From Candidatus Desulfosporosinus infrequens (GTDB taxonomy: Bacteria > Bacillota > Desulfitobacteriia > Desulfitobacteriales > Desulfitobacteriaceae): a stretch of DNA of 34,253 bases. The notes under the pieces were generated by a model that saw only the letters and a program-made list of their open reading frames with translations, was not told the DNA's origin and did not search any database. Positions 8,969-20,715 of this stretch are shown here, in pieces; the stretch's first letter is position 1; every line of letters begins with the position of its first letter. The position numbers and the translations under genes are program-made. The stretch lies in NCBI GenBank assembly GCA_900290375.1, contig OMOF01000668.1:1-34253 (forward strand). Direction: 5' to 3'.

Positions 8969-9360
8969 GCCATACCCTCCAAAGCGCAAAAAAGCGCTTG
9001 TAGCATGGCATAATAGGATGTGCGAATAAGCCCTTCAGCTTCATTTGTTAAATTCTCATCATAAGTATGCGCCATCAGGTTTCTTTTTTCGAGTGCGTCG
9101 ATCCATACATGCCCATCCTGCAACAACTGTATCTGAAATCCAGTTTGAATAGCCATTCTCGGGCTTTTGATGGTAAAGCCTTGTTCTTCCAGATAATCCT
9201 TCATGGTCTTCCACGCCAACTCAAAGGTATATTCAAAGCATTGGATTAAACCTTGCTTTTCAAATTTATTGAGTTCAGGTTTTTCGATAAACTCTGTTAA
9301 TTGCAGAATCGCTTTTCTGAAGTTATCAAGCCTTTGCTTCCAGCGCACATCATTATCCAT
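8965..9360 (-). CDS. HEPN-type nucleotidyltransferase substrate-binding protein, HI0074 family (putative toxin)
   Basis: 'RWKQRLDNFRKAILQLTEFIE...EFEYTFELAWKTMKDYLEEQGF'-like N-terminus; RX4HXY motif 'RNLMAHTY'. Confidence 0.85.
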   Translation of the reverse strand: MDNDVRWKQRLDNFRKAILQLTEFIEKPELNKFEKQGLIQCFEYTFELAWKTMKDYLEEQGFTIKSPRMAIQTGFQIQLLQDGHVWIDALEKRNLMAHTYDENLTNEAEGLIRTSYYAMLQALFCALEGMA

Positions 9361-9465
9361 AATAGCACCTGTCCTTTTGTGAGATATTCTTCGACGGGAA
9401 CATTTATTATCCCTTTAGGGTAGTGGGTAGTTCACTATCCAATTCGCTATAAAGATATCGAATTA

Positions 9466-9494
9466 ATTTTATCCTAAATTTGGTATCTTTTCAA
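9466..9494 (-). promoter_or_regulatory. Predicted sigma-A promoter for the HEPN/MNT operon
   Basis: Minus strand TTGAAA (9494-9489), N17, TAAAAT (9471-9466). Confidence 0.45.
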
Positions 9495-9502
9495 TGATAG
9501 TC

Positions 9503-9847
9503 AACCACAGATTACACAGATTAACACAGAATTAAAAAATACATTTTTAGCTCTAAAATATCAATCGCTTGTAACGCAATTGATATTCGCCATTTTTCTA
9601 TACTTAATTCTGATTCTGCTGCAGAAACCCCTTGTCATGCTATTAATATCACGTTTTATTGTCATCCTGAGCGAAGCGAAGGATCTTAAGGTCCTAGATC
9701 CTTCGCTCTCACTCAGGATGACACAAAAATAATTGCAGTGACTTGATATTTTATATCATTTTAGACTTTCTGCAGGGGAATCAATTCTTCTTAATCTGTG
9801 ATATCTGTGGTTTCTCTTATCGTTCTTTTCATGTGTAATCTGTGGTT
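9503..9847. repeat. Outer inverted repeat (CACAGAT-type arms) interrupted by the inner MITE-like element
   Basis: AACCACAGATTACACAGATTAA (9503-9524) versus TTAATCTGTGATATCTGTGGTT (9791-9812), plus TGTGTAATCTGTGGTT (9832-9847). Confidence 0.7.
9612..9782 (+). mobile_element. MITE-like element, copy 1 (171 bp)
   Basis: Ends GATTCTGCTGCAG...CTGCAGGGGAATC; 6-bp TSD AATTCT at 9606-9611 and 9783-9788; internal hairpin GTCATCCTGAGCGAAGCGAAGGATC.../...GATCCTTCGCTCTCACTCAGGATGAC; near-identical to 28179..28357 in opposite orientation. Confidence 0.85.
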
Positions 9848-9946
9848 CCCCGTTCAGAATTCCCCAAGGCGTATTTACAGTGTTTTTCCTTGTAGGTATA
9901 AAAAAATGCGGGATTTTAGGTTATACTTTTGCCCTGCATAAAAAAG

Positions 9947-9981
9947 CGAAAGCCCTGACGCATTAATGCGAAAAGGCTTTC
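9947..9981. terminator. Hairpin terminator downstream of the small membrane protein gene
   Basis: CGAAAGCC-CTGA-CGCATTAATGCG-AAAA-GGCTTTCG, a stem enclosing a second palindrome. Confidence 0.6.
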
Positions 9982-10001
9982 GGTTATTGCATGCGCTAAA
10001 A

Positions 10002-10259
10002 TTAAAAGGCTTTAAAACCATTAATACTTTGATTGACAAACATATCAACTACTGGACCTAACACAAAGCTTAAAAAAAGTCGAAATCCCTCTGCCAAAAC
10101 AAGAGCCACACCTACCCGGAGTAGGAGACGCCCCCCCTGAGACGTCGAACGCCGTAAAATCCCATCGAAATCAAGGGCTCCCGCAGCGCTCCAGCCGAGC
10201 ATTAGGCAGAAAACAAAAAAAGCATAAGTCATCCAAGTGGTTAGATCAAACACAGCCAC
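10002..10259 (-). CDS. Small membrane protein, possibly DUF1146/YwzB-like
   Basis: 85 aa with two hydrophobic segments ('WMTYAFFVFCLMLGWSAAGALDF' and 'LLLRVGVALVLAEGFRLFLSFVLGPVV'); family assignment tentative. Confidence 0.5.
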   Translation of the reverse strand: MAVFDLTTWMTYAFFVFCLMLGWSAAGALDFDGILRRSTSQGGRLLLRVGVALVLAEGFRLFLSFVLGPVVDMFVNQSINGFKAF

Positions 10260-10322
10260 GACCCTCCCCCCTTGCCAAAACTTATGATGCAGAGGAGGGT
10301 TTTATGATAATAAAATTTCCTA

Positions 10323-11804
10323 TTAAATCACGCTTTTACCCATCAGAAATTTATCAACTTCCCGCGCGGCGAGCTTTCCTTCTTGGATAGCCCAAACAAC
10401 AAGACTTTGCCCTCTTCTCATGTCACCTGCAGTAAAAACCTTCTCCACATTGGTCTCGAAAACCTCGTACTCCGCTTGAACATTGCTCCGTAAATCTCTC
10501 TCCAGGTTAAGCTCATTCGGGATCGTATCCTCTGGACCTAAAAATCCCATGGCTAGTAACACAAGATCAGCTTGCCAAACTTTTTCGCTACCCGAAACTT
10601 CTTGAGGAACCATTCTTCCAGAGGAGTTCTTAACCCAAGTGATTTCTACGGTTTGAACCTCCTTAATCTCACCCTGCTCATTCCCTACCATCTTTTTCGT
10701 AGATATCAGGTAATTTCTCGGATCCTTGCCATAGAGATTAATAGCCTCTTCCTGACCGTAATCCACTTTATACTTCAGTGGCCATTCCGGCCAGGGATTA
10801 GACTCTTCACTTCTCTGCTTAGGCGCTTCAGGCATAATTTCAAACTGGTAGACGCTCACGCAACCATGGCGCAGGGCTGTGGCGACACAATCAGTTCCTG
10901 TATCTCCACCCCCAATGACAATGACGTTCTTGCCCTTGGCGCTTATATAGTTGCCGTCCTTAAGCTCAGAATCCAGGAGGCTTTTAGTATTAGCCTTCAG
11001 GAAATCTATCGCAAAGTGAACACCCTTCAGTTCTTTGCCTTCAACCTCCAGCCCCCGTGACTTAGTAGCACCTGCACACAGCACAACTGCATCATACTGA
11101 TCAACTAATTCCTGAGCAAGGATATCTTTGCCCACCTCTGTATTGAACACGAATTGAATTCCAGATGCCTTCATGAGCTCAAGGCGCCTTTCCACAAATC
11201 GTTTTTCGAGTTTCATATTGGGAATCCCATACATCAGCAGACCACCAGCTCTGTCGTCTCGCTCGTAAACCGTGACAGCATGACCGACAATATTTAGATA
11301 ATAGGCTGCAGACAACCCCGCTGGACCTGAACCGACTACTGCGATCTTCTTACCCGTTGTTTTGGCTTTTTTCGGTACTACCCAACCTTCGGCAAAGGCT
11401 TTCTCAATAATTTCATATTCAAGACTGTTGACAGTAACTGACTCCATAATATAGCCTTCTGTACAGGAACCTTCACAGGGTGCCGGACAGACTCTGCCCG
11501 TAAATTCCGGGAAGGGGTTGGTTCTAATCAACCTTTTGTAAGCCTCTTCCCACTGTCCCTTATAAACCAGTTCATTCCACTCAGGAATAAGATTGTGTAC
11601 AGGACAGCCCGCTGCCATGCCGTTTAACAGAACCCCGCCTTGGCAAAACGGGACACCGCAGTTCATACATCTCGCACCCTGAGTTTTTATGGCCTCAAGA
11701 TCCTGGGGAAGCCTTAGTTCATCCCAGTCTTTAATTCTTTCTTCTGGAGGACGTTTCTTTGGATTGATTCTTTCGTACTCTAAAAATCCAGTCACTTTTC
11801 CCAT
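10323..11804 (-). CDS. gltD: Glutamate synthase small subunit (NADPH)
   Basis: '[12 protein letters not shown]', '[13 protein letters not shown]', '[17 protein letters not shown]'-type FAD motif, '[19 protein letters not shown]', '[18 protein letters not shown]'. Confidence 0.97.
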   Translation of the reverse strand: MGKVTGFLEYERINPKKRPPEERIKDWDELRLPQDLEAIKTQGARCMNCGVPFCQGGVLLNGMAAGCPVHNLIPEWNELVYKGQWEEAYKRLIRTNPFPEFTGRVCPAPCEGSCTEGYIMESVTVNSLEYEIIEKAFAEGWVVPKKAKTTGKKIAVVGSGPAGLSAAYYLNIVGHAVTVYERDDRAGGLLMYGIPNMKLEKRFVERRLELMKASGIQFVFNTEVGKDILAQELVDQYDAVVLCAGATKSRGLEVEGKELKGVHFAIDFLKANTKSLLDSELKDGNYISAKGKNVIVIGGGDTGTDCVATALRHGCVSVYQFEIMPEAPKQRSEESNPWPEWPLKYKVDYGQEEAINLYGKDPRNYLISTKKMVGNEQGEIKEVQTVEITWVKNSSGRMVPQEVSGSEKVWQADLVLLAMGFLGPEDTIPNELNLERDLRSNVQAEYEVFETNVEKVFTAGDMRRGQSLVVWAIQEGKLAAREVDKFLMGKSVI

Positions 11805-11891
11805 TCAAGTCCCACCTTAATCCAATTTTCAAGACTCTCACTTCTTTAAGTGGGAGGTGGATTCATCGTAAACTCTATAGCCCTTTAATTC

Positions 11892-14800
11892 TTAAGACTT
11901 GTCTTCGAACGCGACCATTAACGCTTCTTCACCACTGAAACCTGCCTTGTAAGCCTTAGCAATGTTGGCCAGCATACGTTTGTAATCTTTCGGAATGACC
12001 TTGGTGAATCTCTGCTCAATGCTGTTCCAGTCCTTGAGAACCTTCTTGCCCTGAGGGCTGTCGGTATGCTCAACATGTTTTTCAATCATGACCTTGATTT
12101 CATTCAGCTCTTCTGCTGATTCGATTTTTTCCAGTAACACCAAGGACTTGTTGCAGTATATTTCGTCAAAGTCCAGAATATAGGCTATTCCACCTGACAT
12201 TCCTGCTGCAAAGTTTCTTCCGGTTTTACCCAAGATAACCACTTTACCACCTGTCATATACTCACAGCCATGGTCACCTACACCCTCAACAACGGCATTA
12301 ACTCCGCTATTCCTGACGCAGAAACGCTCCCCTGCAATTCCGTTGATATAAGCTTCTCCTGACGTTGCCCCATAAAAGGCAACATTTCCGATCAGAATAT
12401 TTTTTTCAGGCACAAAATCAGAGGTTTTAGGAGGATAAACCACAATTTTGCCACCGGAAAGGCCTTTCCCTAAATAATCATTGGCATCCCCTTCCAGTTC
12501 AAGAGACATTCCTTTAGGAATAAAGGCTCCAAAGCTCTGTCCTGCTGAGCCTACAAAGGTGAGTTTGATCGTGTCCTCGGGAAGTCCAGCTGTGCCGTAG
12601 CGCTTCGAAATTTCGCTACCGACGATAGTTCCGACTACCCTGTCGACATTATTGATCTTCAGCTTCGCCCTTATGGGCTTCTGGTCCTCAAGCGCCGGCT
12701 GGCACATCCTCAGCAATTTCTTAATATCCAGTGATTTTTCCAGCAGATGGTTCTGGGACTGAGTGTTGAAGCGACTGACATCGGCACCCGCATACGGCTG
12801 ATACAGAATTCGCGACAAATCGAGATTCATGGCCTTCCAGTGCTTAATCTTCTCTTTGGTTTTAAGCCGATCTGTCCGTCCAACCATTTCATTGATTGTT
12901 CTAAAGCCCAGTTTAGCCATAATTTCACGTATTTCCTGTGCGACAAAGCGCATGTAGTTTTCAAGATGCTCCGGTTTACCGGCAAAGTTTTTTCGTAAGG
13001 TTTTATTTTGAGTGGCGATCCCTACTGGACAGGTGTTAAGGTTACACACCCTCATCATGACACAGCCAATGACAATCAGAGGGGTCGTCGCGAAGCCGAA
13101 TTCCTCAGCTCCCAGCATTGCTGCGATCACGACATCCCTACCTGAAAGCAGCTTGCCATCAGTTTCCACGACCACTCTGTCTCTTAACTTGTTAAGAACC
13201 AGAGTCTGATGAGTCTCGGCAAGCCCTAGTTCCCAGGGGAGGCCGGCATTTCTAATGCTCGTGCTTGGAGACGCGCCTGTCCCTCCGTCATAGCCACTGA
13301 TTAGGATGACGTCCGCTTTTCCTTTGGCTACTCCAGCCGCAATGGTCCCGACACCCACTTCAGAAACAAGCTTGACGCTAATCCGAGCCTCTTTATTGGC
13401 ATTTTTCAGGTCATGAATCAGTTCAGCTAAATCTTCAATCGAATAGATATCATGATGCGGCGGTGGCGAAATAAGATCGACGCCTGGCGTTGAATGCCTT
13501 ACCTTGGCAACTTCCGGATACACCTTACGTCCTGGGAGTTGGCCACCTTCACCCGGTTTTGCTCCCTGAGCCATTTTTATCTGGATCTCTTTGGCATTTA
13601 CCAAGTAGTTGCTGGTCACACCAAAGCGTCCTGACGCCACCTGCTTGATAGCACTGTTTTTAGAATCCCCGTTCGGCATGACCGTAAATCGTTCGGTATC
13701 TTCTCCACCTTCACCCGTGTTGCTTTTGCCGCCCAGTCTATTCATAGCGATTGCCATGCATTCATGGGCTTCTTTGCTGATTGAGCCATAAGACATGGCC
13801 CCAGTCTTAAACGTTCTAACGATGGCATCAACCGATTCGACTTCTTCAAGGGGAATCGTATCTCCTGCCTGGTATTTGAAATCAAGCATACTCCTGAGGG
13901 TGCATATTTCTTCATTAACCTTTTTAGAGAAATCCTTATACAGAGCGTAATTTCCTTCCCGACAGGCTTTTTGCAGCATATAGATGCTTTCAGGGTTGTA
14001 GAGATGAAGTTCTCCGCCCTCTTTGCACTGGAAGCAACCGCCCACTTCAAGGGTGTCTGTATAGGGTGAATTTTCAAGATAGGCGCTTTCATGCCGCATC
14101 TGATTTTCTAGAGCAATTTCTTCGAGTCCAATCCCTTCCACCCTGGATGGGGTCTTGGTGAAATATTTGTCGATAAGATCCTTTTTAAGACCAACTGCCT
14201 CAAAAATTTGGGCTCCGTGATAGCTACGCACAGTAGAAATACCCATTTTAGTGAGAACTTTTAGCATCCCTTTGACTGAAGCCTTAATGAAATTCTTTTT
14301 ACCCTCTTCATAAGTTAGCCCGTCTAGAAACGCTTTGGCGGCAAGATCCTTAATGGTTTCAAAGGCTAGATACGGATTAATGGCTGTGACTCCATAGCCA
14401 ATCAGGGCACAGAAATGGTGTACTTCTCTTGGTTCTCCTGATTCCAGAACGATACCAAGATTGGTCCTGATCTCTTGTCTGATCAAGTGCTGGTGAAGAC
14501 CCGAGCACGCCAAAAGGGCAGGGATGGCTGCATAATTTTCATCAACACCACGGTCTGAAAGAATAATGATATTAGCGCCTGCGCTGATCGCTTGATCTGT
14601 TTCTCTAAAAATCCTATCCAAGGCCTTTTCCATCGCTTTTACCCCTTTAGAAACTTGATAAAGGATGGATAAGGTGGCTGTTTTAAACTTGTCATTATTG
14701 AGATGCTTGATTGTATTCAGCTGTTCATTAGTCAGGATCGGATGTTCCAAGAAAATACTGGCTGAATTACTTTGATCGGGATCCAGCAGGTTTCCAGCAT

Positions 14801-16445
14801 CTCCCAGGAGTATGCTACTAGAAGTGATGAGTTCTTCTCTTATCCCGTCGATCGGGGGATTGGTGACCTGGGCAAAAAGCTGTTTGAAGTATAGGTACAG
14901 CATCTGAGGTTTCTCAGATAAAACAGCGAGCGGCGAATCCATACCCATGGCTCCCACAGGATCAATGCCGTCTTTCACCATCGGTTGAATTGTTTTCGTG
15001 ATATCCTCAAACGTATAGCCAAAGGCTTTCTGCTGCTTAATCAGGTCCTCCGCTACTTCCTCTTCCGGCACTTTCTCAACCGGTATATCGTTAAGATGAA
15101 CGATATGCCGGTTATTCCATTCTGCATAGGGATGTACGCTCGAGACACTTTCCTTAAGTTCTTCGTCAGAGATGATTCGCTGCGCTTCGGTATCAATCAA
15201 CAACATTTTGCCCGGTTCCAGCCGACCTTTATATTTTACATTTTCAGGTTTGATATCCAAGACCCCAACTTCTGAAGCCATGATAACTTTGTCATCTTTG
15301 GTTACATAATACCGAGAAGGTCGGAGTCCGTTCCTGTCCAACACTCCGCCAATGACCACACCGTCAGAGAACCCCATGGCAGCTGGACCATCCCAAGGCT
15401 CCATTAAATAGTCATGGAATTTATAGAAGTCTTTTTTCTCCTTAGACATCAGTTCATTTTTTTCCCAGGGTTCAGGAATCATCATCATCACAGCATGAGG
15501 AAGTGACCTGCCCGTGAGGTGAAGGAATTCAAGACTATTGTCGAACATCGCTGAGTCACTACCTGACTCGTCGACGATCGGATATACTTTTGTGAGATCC
15601 TCAAAAAGCGGTGAGTCGATACATTTCTGTCTCGCCTTCATCCAGTTGACATTCCCTCGAATGGTATTGATTTCGCCGTTATGAACGATATAACGGTTGG
15701 GATGAGCTCTCTCCCAGCTCGGGAAAGTGTTGGTGCTGAACCTAGAATGAACCATAGCCAAGGCGGATGTAAAATCCAGATCTGCCAGGTCAAGATAGAA
15801 ATTTCTAAGTTGCTCTGCTGTCAGCATGCCCTTATAGACGATGGTCTTGGAGGAAAGGCTGGAAATATAGAAAGTGCCTCCCTTGTCTTCAGACATCGGA
15901 ACAATTATTTTTTCAGCATTTTTTCGTATTATATAAAGTTTTCTTTCAAAATCCATCTCATCCGCGATGCTCGCATCCTTGCCAATAAAAACCTGGATGA
16001 ATCTGGGCATGGCAGCGATTGCAGTTTCGCCAATCGTCGACTTATCGATCGGGACCTCTCTCCAACCTAGGACTCTTTGGCCTTCCTCTTGAACGATCTT
16101 TTCGAAGATTTCCATCTGGGTTTTTCTAAAATCATCATACTTATGGGCAAAGACCATACCTACGCCGTAGCTACCTTTTTCCGGCAAATCAAAACCCAGC
16201 ACGTCACATTCTCTTTTAAAGAAATCGTGAGGTATCTGGATCAGGATTCCGGCACCGTCACCTGTATTTTCATCTGCTCCGCTTGCCCCTCTGTGGCTTA
16301 AATTTTCCAGTACTGTTAAGGCTTCGTCGATAATGTCATGAGACTTTTCTCCCTTAATATTAACAACAAATCCCATACCACAAGCATCATGTTCGAAGGC
16401 TGGATCATAAAGACCCTGTTTCTTTGGTAAACCATAACTTTGCAT
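11892..16445 (-). CDS. gltB: Glutamate synthase large subunit
   Basis: GATase II N-terminal Cys in '[14 protein letters not shown]'; '[11 protein letters not shown]', '[10 protein letters not shown]', 'CPVGIATQ', C-terminal GXGXG domain. Likely start MQSYG at 16445. Confidence 0.97.
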   Translation of the reverse strand: MQSYGLPKKQGLYDPAFEHDACGMGFVVNIKGEKSHDIIDEALTVLENLSHRGASGADENTGDGAGILIQIPHDFFKRECDVLGFDLPEKGSYGVGMVFAHKYDDFRKTQMEIFEKIVQEEGQRVLGWREVPIDKSTIGETAIAAMPRFIQVFIGKDASIADEMDFERKLYIIRKNAEKIIVPMSEDKGGTFYISSLSSKTIVYKGMLTAEQLRNFYLDLADLDFTSALAMVHSRFSTNTFPSWERAHPNRYIVHNGEINTIRGNVNWMKARQKCIDSPLFEDLTKVYPIVDESGSDSAMFDNSLEFLHLTGRSLPHAVMMMIPEPWEKNELMSKEKKDFYKFHDYLMEPWDGPAAMGFSDGVVIGGVLDRNGLRPSRYYVTKDDKVIMASEVGVLDIKPENVKYKGRLEPGKMLLIDTEAQRIISDEELKESVSSVHPYAEWNNRHIVHLNDIPVEKVPEEEVAEDLIKQQKAFGYTFEDITKTIQPMVKDGIDPVGAMGMDSPLAVLSEKPQMLYLYFKQLFAQVTNPPIDGIREELITSSSILLGDAGNLLDPDQSNSASIFLEHPILTNEQLNTIKHLNNDKFKTATLSILYQVSKGVKAMEKALDRIFRETDQAISAGANIIILSDRGVDENYAAIPALLACSGLHQHLIRQEIRTNLGIVLESGEPREVHHFCALIGYGVTAINPYLAFETIKDLAAKAFLDGLTYEEGKKNFIKASVKGMLKVLTKMGISTVRSYHGAQIFEAVGLKKDLIDKYFTKTPSRVEGIGLEEIALENQMRHESAYLENSPYTDTLEVGGCFQCKEGGELHLYNPESIYMLQKACREGNYALYKDFSKKVNEEICTLRSMLDFKYQAGDTIPLEEVESVDAIVRTFKTGAMSYGSISKEAHECMAIAMNRLGGKSNTGEGGEDTERFTVMPNGDSKNSAIKQVASGRFGVTSNYLVNAKEIQIKMAQGAKPGEGGQLPGRKVYPEVAKVRHSTPGVDLISPPPHHDIYSIEDLAELIHDLKNANKEARISVKLVSEVGVGTIAAGVAKGKADVILISGYDGGTGASPSTSIRNAGLPWELGLAETHQTLVLNKLRDRVVVETDGKLLSGRDVVIAAMLGAEEFGFATTPLIVIGCVMMRVCNLNTCPVGIATQNKTLRKNFAGKPEHLENYMRFVAQEIREIMAKLGFRTINEMVGRTDRLKTKEKIKHWKAMNLDLSRILYQPYAGADVSRFNTQSQNHLLEKSLDIKKLLRMCQPALEDQKPIRAKLKINNVDRVVGTIVGSEISKRYGTAGLPEDTIKLTFVGSAGQSFGAFIPKGMSLELEGDANDYLGKGLSGGKIVVYPPKTSDFVPEKNILIGNVAFYGATSGEAYINGIAGERFCVRNSGVNAVVEGVGDHGCEYMTGGKVVILGKTGRNFAAGMSGGIAYILDFDEIYCNKSLVLLEKIESAEELNEIKVMIEKHVEHTDSPQGKKVLKDWNSIEQRFTKVIPKDYKRMLANIAKAYKAGFSGEEALMVAFEDKS

Positions 16446-16685
16446 AATACACACCCTTTATTGGAGTCTTCAGTTTTCTATGCTAAAAATTGTAACCTAA
16501 AAAATTGAATTGAATTAGCTGATTTTATTGACAGGCAAAAAACTCCCACTGCTTACCGAGTATACTTTTTATTCTAACATATTCGCAGATTTATGATAAC
16601 CATAAACCTAAAAGTATTTTGTATTTTTAAATAAATCTCCTTGAAAAGACCCATAAATCCTACTTTCGACAAAAATGAGTTTCTC

Positions 16686-17897
16686 TTACTTTTTCATTTC
16701 TAACCTTTGCCCGAGCCTGCCTGTATTTTCTATCGAGACGTTCACCTCAACATCTACCTTGGCATTCAAATAAGTATCCCTCCAGTGTGATTTAATCTTT
16801 TTCCAGTCGTTAGGGCTATAGCGGTGCAACTCCTCGGAAAAGCCCAAACAATCCGATCCATAACCTCGAACGGTTTCTATGGTGTGCATAGCCATAGCTC
16901 CAATTTGTTCTGAAAGAGTATGCTCTACCTGATCGATTTCACCGGGCGCCAGATCAACGCCGTTATCCTCAATTATTCTTCCTTTAACATCAATCCCAAC
17001 CTTGATGTTAAGCTTCTCGTCGTTTAACGTAGCTTTAAGTGTAGGTTTTGATTTTTCGATTAGAAACGTGAAATATTCGCCTGCTTTTTCCGCCCGAATC
17101 GTGATATCTCCTTTATTAATTTTATTAGTCAGTAAATCATACCCAACCGCTTCTTCTTTATTGAGCCAGCCAACCCATTTATCATCTTTAAATACCGCCA
17201 ACCCCTCAACTAAGACGGCCTTCGGAGGCCCAGCTAGCCTCTCACCCTTTTTTTCTTTAGGCTTGATCAACTTGATCTCTGGAGCTACTGGGTCTCTGTC
17301 TGTACTGAGCAAATTTGAAGTAAAGTCCATGAGTTTAACCCCTCTAGCGATCCCCGTGCTATCCGCCGTGTTTTGAGCCGAGTCCTTTAAATCTCGCGAG
17401 ACTGTGATAGCATCCTCTGGTTCTGTTTCGAATAATGGCGCTGCATCCCCTTTGGCAATCATAACAAAAGAGCCCGGTCGATACTCCCTAAGTCGATCTA
17501 AATAATCCACAATTTCCAATAATCTTTCTTTGGCCGCTCGTTCCCCAATTATCACCGAGTAAGTATCCGCGAAAAAAGGAAACCTTGGCGACCTTTTGCT
17601 AAAATCCAAAATCGCTTCTGGGATTGTTAACCCCTTACCCCTCCATACAAGCTCCGGTTTTACTTCTGTTGCGCCTGACCCGCCTCCAGTGTTTTCAGAC
17701 TTACCTGCCTGCATCACAAAGCTGGATACTTGCCATTTATCCAGACCATCTTCATCAGTAATTCTATCAAAGCCTAAAACCGTAATAATGTCCAGGTTAT
17801 TTACATCTCTTTGATCCCAGCACCCCCAACAAAACATCTGCAGCAAAATGACTAGTAGGCTTATTTTTGCGAATCTTCTTACTTTTTTTTGCTCCAT
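16686..17897 (-). CDS. Ger(x)C family spore germination lipoprotein
   Basis: Lipobox region 'LLQMFCWGCWDQRDVNNLDIITVLGFDR'; typical GerC length and C-terminus. Confidence 0.9.
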   Translation of the reverse strand: MEQKKVRRFAKISLLVILLQMFCWGCWDQRDVNNLDIITVLGFDRITDEDGLDKWQVSSFVMQAGKSENTGGGSGATEVKPELVWRGKGLTIPEAILDFSKRSPRFPFFADTYSVIIGERAAKERLLEIVDYLDRLREYRPGSFVMIAKGDAAPLFETEPEDAITVSRDLKDSAQNTADSTGIARGVKLMDFTSNLLSTDRDPVAPEIKLIKPKEKKGERLAGPPKAVLVEGLAVFKDDKWVGWLNKEEAVGYDLLTNKINKGDITIRAEKAGEYFTFLIEKSKPTLKATLNDEKLNIKVGIDVKGRIIEDNGVDLAPGEIDQVEHTLSEQIGAMAMHTIETVRGYGSDCLGFSEELHRYSPNDWKKIKSHWRDTYLNAKVDVEVNVSIENTGRLGQRLEMKK

Positions 17898-17898
17898 G

Positions 17899-19488
17899 TT
17901 ACTCCTTTCCTTTGCTTGGGTGCTCAGGACCTTGATTGGTGTCCATCCTAGTCGACTCCTTGACCCCGATTAAGCGAGGGCGAGTACGCATCGCCCACCA
18001 AGGGGCACGAATAAAGGTATCCTTCAAGTCACCCAGACTTAAGGGCGCAATCGGTGTCAAATAAGGTACCCCAAACGAGCGCAAACTACAGAGATAGAAC
18101 AAAATAAACATAAGCCCCATCATAATGCCAACCCCGCCTAAAAAAGCTGCTAATATTATGAGCACAAATCTTAAAATGCGAATTGAAGTTCCCGCCGCAT
18201 AATTAGGTATCACAAAGGTTGCTACAGCGGTTAGGGCTACGACGATCACCGGTATATACCCCACAAAGCCAGCTTCCACCGTAGCTTGGCCTATAACTAG
18301 GCCGCCAACAATACTGACGGATTGTCCGATCGTTCTTGGTAACCTTACCCCTGCTTCTCTTAAAATCTCAAAAAAAGTCTCCATAATTAAGATTTCTACA
18401 TATAACGGAAATGGTAAGTCCTTCCGCGTAATTATTATGACGCCCATCAACTTGTCAGGGATAATTTCCTGATGAAAGGTCATAATCGCTACAGTGACAG
18501 CTGGCAACAAGAGCGCTATATTTAAAGATACGAACCGTATCAGCCGAATAAAAGAAGCGAAGATGAATCCGTTCTCATAATCCTCACTGGCCTGCAACAA
18601 AGAGACAAAGGTTGTCGGAACTACTAAGGTCATCGGAGAGTTATCCACCAGTATTGCGACTCTGCCCTCCATTAATGACCCGGCGATCTTGTCAGGGCGC
18701 TCCGAATACTGTACCAGTGGGAATAAACTAAAAGGCTGGTCTGTGATCATTTCTTCTATAATTCCGCTACCAGCCACGGCATCGATTTGTATTCTGCTAA
18801 TTCTAGTCTTGACCTCTTTGATTAGGCTATCTTCGGCTAAACCTTTTAGGTAACAAAGAGCTACGGTAGTTTTACTGATTGCTCCAACTTCGAGCAACTC
18901 CACTTTAAGCCGACTGGATTTTATCCTTTTGCGGATTAAAAATAAATTAGTTTGGTAATCCTCGACAAAGCCGTCTCTGGGACCACGGACGGCAGGTTCC
19001 GTGATCGGCTCTTCAACCGCTCTTCCCTTGGGACCGGCGACAAAACAAATCAGGGCTTGGCACGAACCCTCCACAACAAGGGCAACTCCTCCGTTGAGAA
19101 CAAAATCCGTTAATTTGAGGAAGTCGCTGGTTTCTTTCGTACTCATGGCGGTCAATAATCGACTTTTGAGGATCTGAATTACGTTCGCTTGAGTGATCTG
19201 GAGGGTGGGGGGTAAAGAAATCATCTCCTGCATGATACCCTTAAGAATAGTGTCACTGCCGGATTTCTCATTAATCATACTCTCAGCAAATACAGCCACA
19301 ACGTTGATCGGTGGTTCGCAATTAAGGGTGAACTCTCGAAAGACGACATCTGCGCATAAATTAAAAATTTCTTGTAACTCCGTTATATTTCGCTCCAGAG
19401 AAATGAAAAGTGGGCGTCTTTCTGTGGGCTCTGCTGCTTGTTTATTGGACCTTTTTGGGCCGGAAAACCCCAAAGTCTTGGCGAGCAA
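17899..19488 (-). CDS. GerA-family spore germination protein
   Basis: 'GRVAILVDNSPMTLVVPTTFVSLLQASEDYENGF', 'SLNIALLLPAVTVAIMTFHQEIIP', 'ETFFEILREAGVRLPRTIGQSVSIVGGLVIGQATVEAG'. Confidence 0.95.
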   Translation of the reverse strand: MLAKTLGFSGPKRSNKQAAEPTERRPLFISLERNITELQEIFNLCADVVFREFTLNCEPPINVVAVFAESMINEKSGSDTILKGIMQEMISLPPTLQITQANVIQILKSRLLTAMSTKETSDFLKLTDFVLNGGVALVVEGSCQALICFVAGPKGRAVEEPITEPAVRGPRDGFVEDYQTNLFLIRKRIKSSRLKVELLEVGAISKTTVALCYLKGLAEDSLIKEVKTRISRIQIDAVAGSGIIEEMITDQPFSLFPLVQYSERPDKIAGSLMEGRVAILVDNSPMTLVVPTTFVSLLQASEDYENGFIFASFIRLIRFVSLNIALLLPAVTVAIMTFHQEIIPDKLMGVIIITRKDLPFPLYVEILIMETFFEILREAGVRLPRTIGQSVSIVGGLVIGQATVEAGFVGYIPVIVVALTAVATFVIPNYAAGTSIRILRFVLIILAAFLGGVGIMMGLMFILFYLCSLRSFGVPYLTPIAPLSLGDLKDTFIRAPWWAMRTRPRLIGVKESTRMDTNQGPEHPSKGKE

Positions 19489-19587
19489 TGATTTAAGTTT
19501 GATTGGTGGGCCCCCCTTTCCTAAGCTAAGACTTGTCTATTAATATGTCTCTTTTTGTTACATTTATCAAAAGCAAAGTCTCTCTCC

Positions 19588-20682
19588 TTATCTTTTAAAG
19601 TGTTTTTCTAACCTCGCCATACCTAGGAGAAATGTAGGGATGACCAATTCAAATACCATAGCAAACGGAGGCCAATAACTCCTTAAAATTATACTAATTT
19701 GCGAGGCGTTCCCAATGAGAACGTCAGCAACCAACAGCTCAGAAATCGCGCAGATTCCTAAAGCTGTTTTAATTCTTTTCCATTCGAAAAGTTGGGTTAG
19801 ACCCAGGCCCATTAAGTAACTCAGTAACGTCGCTTTGATCATAATTCCACTAATCCAAATAACTAAAAGAGGACTTTCTAACCTTTGTGCAACCTCACTA
19901 AGTTCGATACTTCTTGTTAGCGTCCAAAAAGGAAAGGTAGGCGCACAGGTTTCGCTTGCTCCGAGCACCCCTATGGTGACAACTACGTCCGCAGTTACAA
20001 AAAGGGTTATGGCAATTAGGGTAATCACTCCCTTTTTCTTTAGCTCCGCGGTTTTGTTGCCATAAGGAAATAGCATCGCCAGTATACATATTTCTCCATA
20101 CCAAGCCGCAGGGGCCATTGCGCCTCGGATGATTGGCATTAGTCCCTCTTCCATAACAGGTAGTAATCTACCGACCTCAAAATTTATTAAAGCAAGCAAG
20201 ATGACAATGATAAACCCTAGCAAATAAATACCTATAATAAACTGCACCGCCCGAGCGATAACCTCTAAGCCTTTATACGCACCATAAGACGCCAGAGCCA
20301 CAGCACTGGCTAAGAGCCCTATTCTCGGAGTCAAAGGTAGGGTAGTTATGATAAGAAAGTCTGAAAATTCCCTCAGTACTAATACATCCATAACTAATAA
20401 AAATATTATGTAGGCTATGCCGAAACCCTTGCCCAAAAATCTGCCCATAATAACTTCACAATATTGGAAGATCGTCAGCTTAGGAAAATAACTTCCTAGT
20501 TTACAAACCACAACCAAAGTCAGCAATCCGAAAGTTAGCGGAGGTATTGAGGCCGCTAACCAAGCGGACTCTTGAGCATCTTTGGCTGCAAACCCCGGAA
20601 CATAGATTATAATTGTAGAAGTTACAAATATAAACAACAACATAGCAATCTGAGTTCCAGTGATTTTTTCCTTTTGCTCCAT
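19588..20682 (-). CDS. GerB-family endospore germination permease
   Basis: 'KITGTQIAMLLFIFVTSTIIIYVPG', 'SAWLAASIPPLTFGLLTLVV'; SD AAGGGGAG before MEQKEK at 20682. Confidence 0.9.
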   Translation of the reverse strand: MEQKEKITGTQIAMLLFIFVTSTIIIYVPGFAAKDAQESAWLAASIPPLTFGLLTLVVVCKLGSYFPKLTIFQYCEVIMGRFLGKGFGIAYIIFLLVMDVLVLREFSDFLIITTLPLTPRIGLLASAVALASYGAYKGLEVIARAVQFIIGIYLLGFIIVILLALINFEVGRLLPVMEEGLMPIIRGAMAPAAWYGEICILAMLFPYGNKTAELKKKGVITLIAITLFVTADVVVTIGVLGASETCAPTFPFWTLTRSIELSEVAQRLESPLLVIWISGIMIKATLLSYLMGLGLTQLFEWKRIKTALGICAISELLVADVLIGNASQISIILRSYWPPFAMVFELVIPTFLLGMARLEKHFKR

Positions 20683-20715
20683 GTTTTTTCTCCCCTTCAT
20701 CTGCTAAGTAAGGCA

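Noticed and set aside
9503-9847. Possible CRISPR array from repeated CACAGAT motifs
   Set aside because: Repeats are few, irregularly spaced and in inverted orientation; no cas genes nearby.
10572-11060. + strand 162-aa ORF antisense to gltD
   Set aside because: Shadow ORF opposite conserved gltD sequence; no good RBS or domain.
13742-14092. 116-aa minus ORF inside gltB
   Set aside because: Alternative frame of gltB on the same strand; the conserved GltB frame covers the region.
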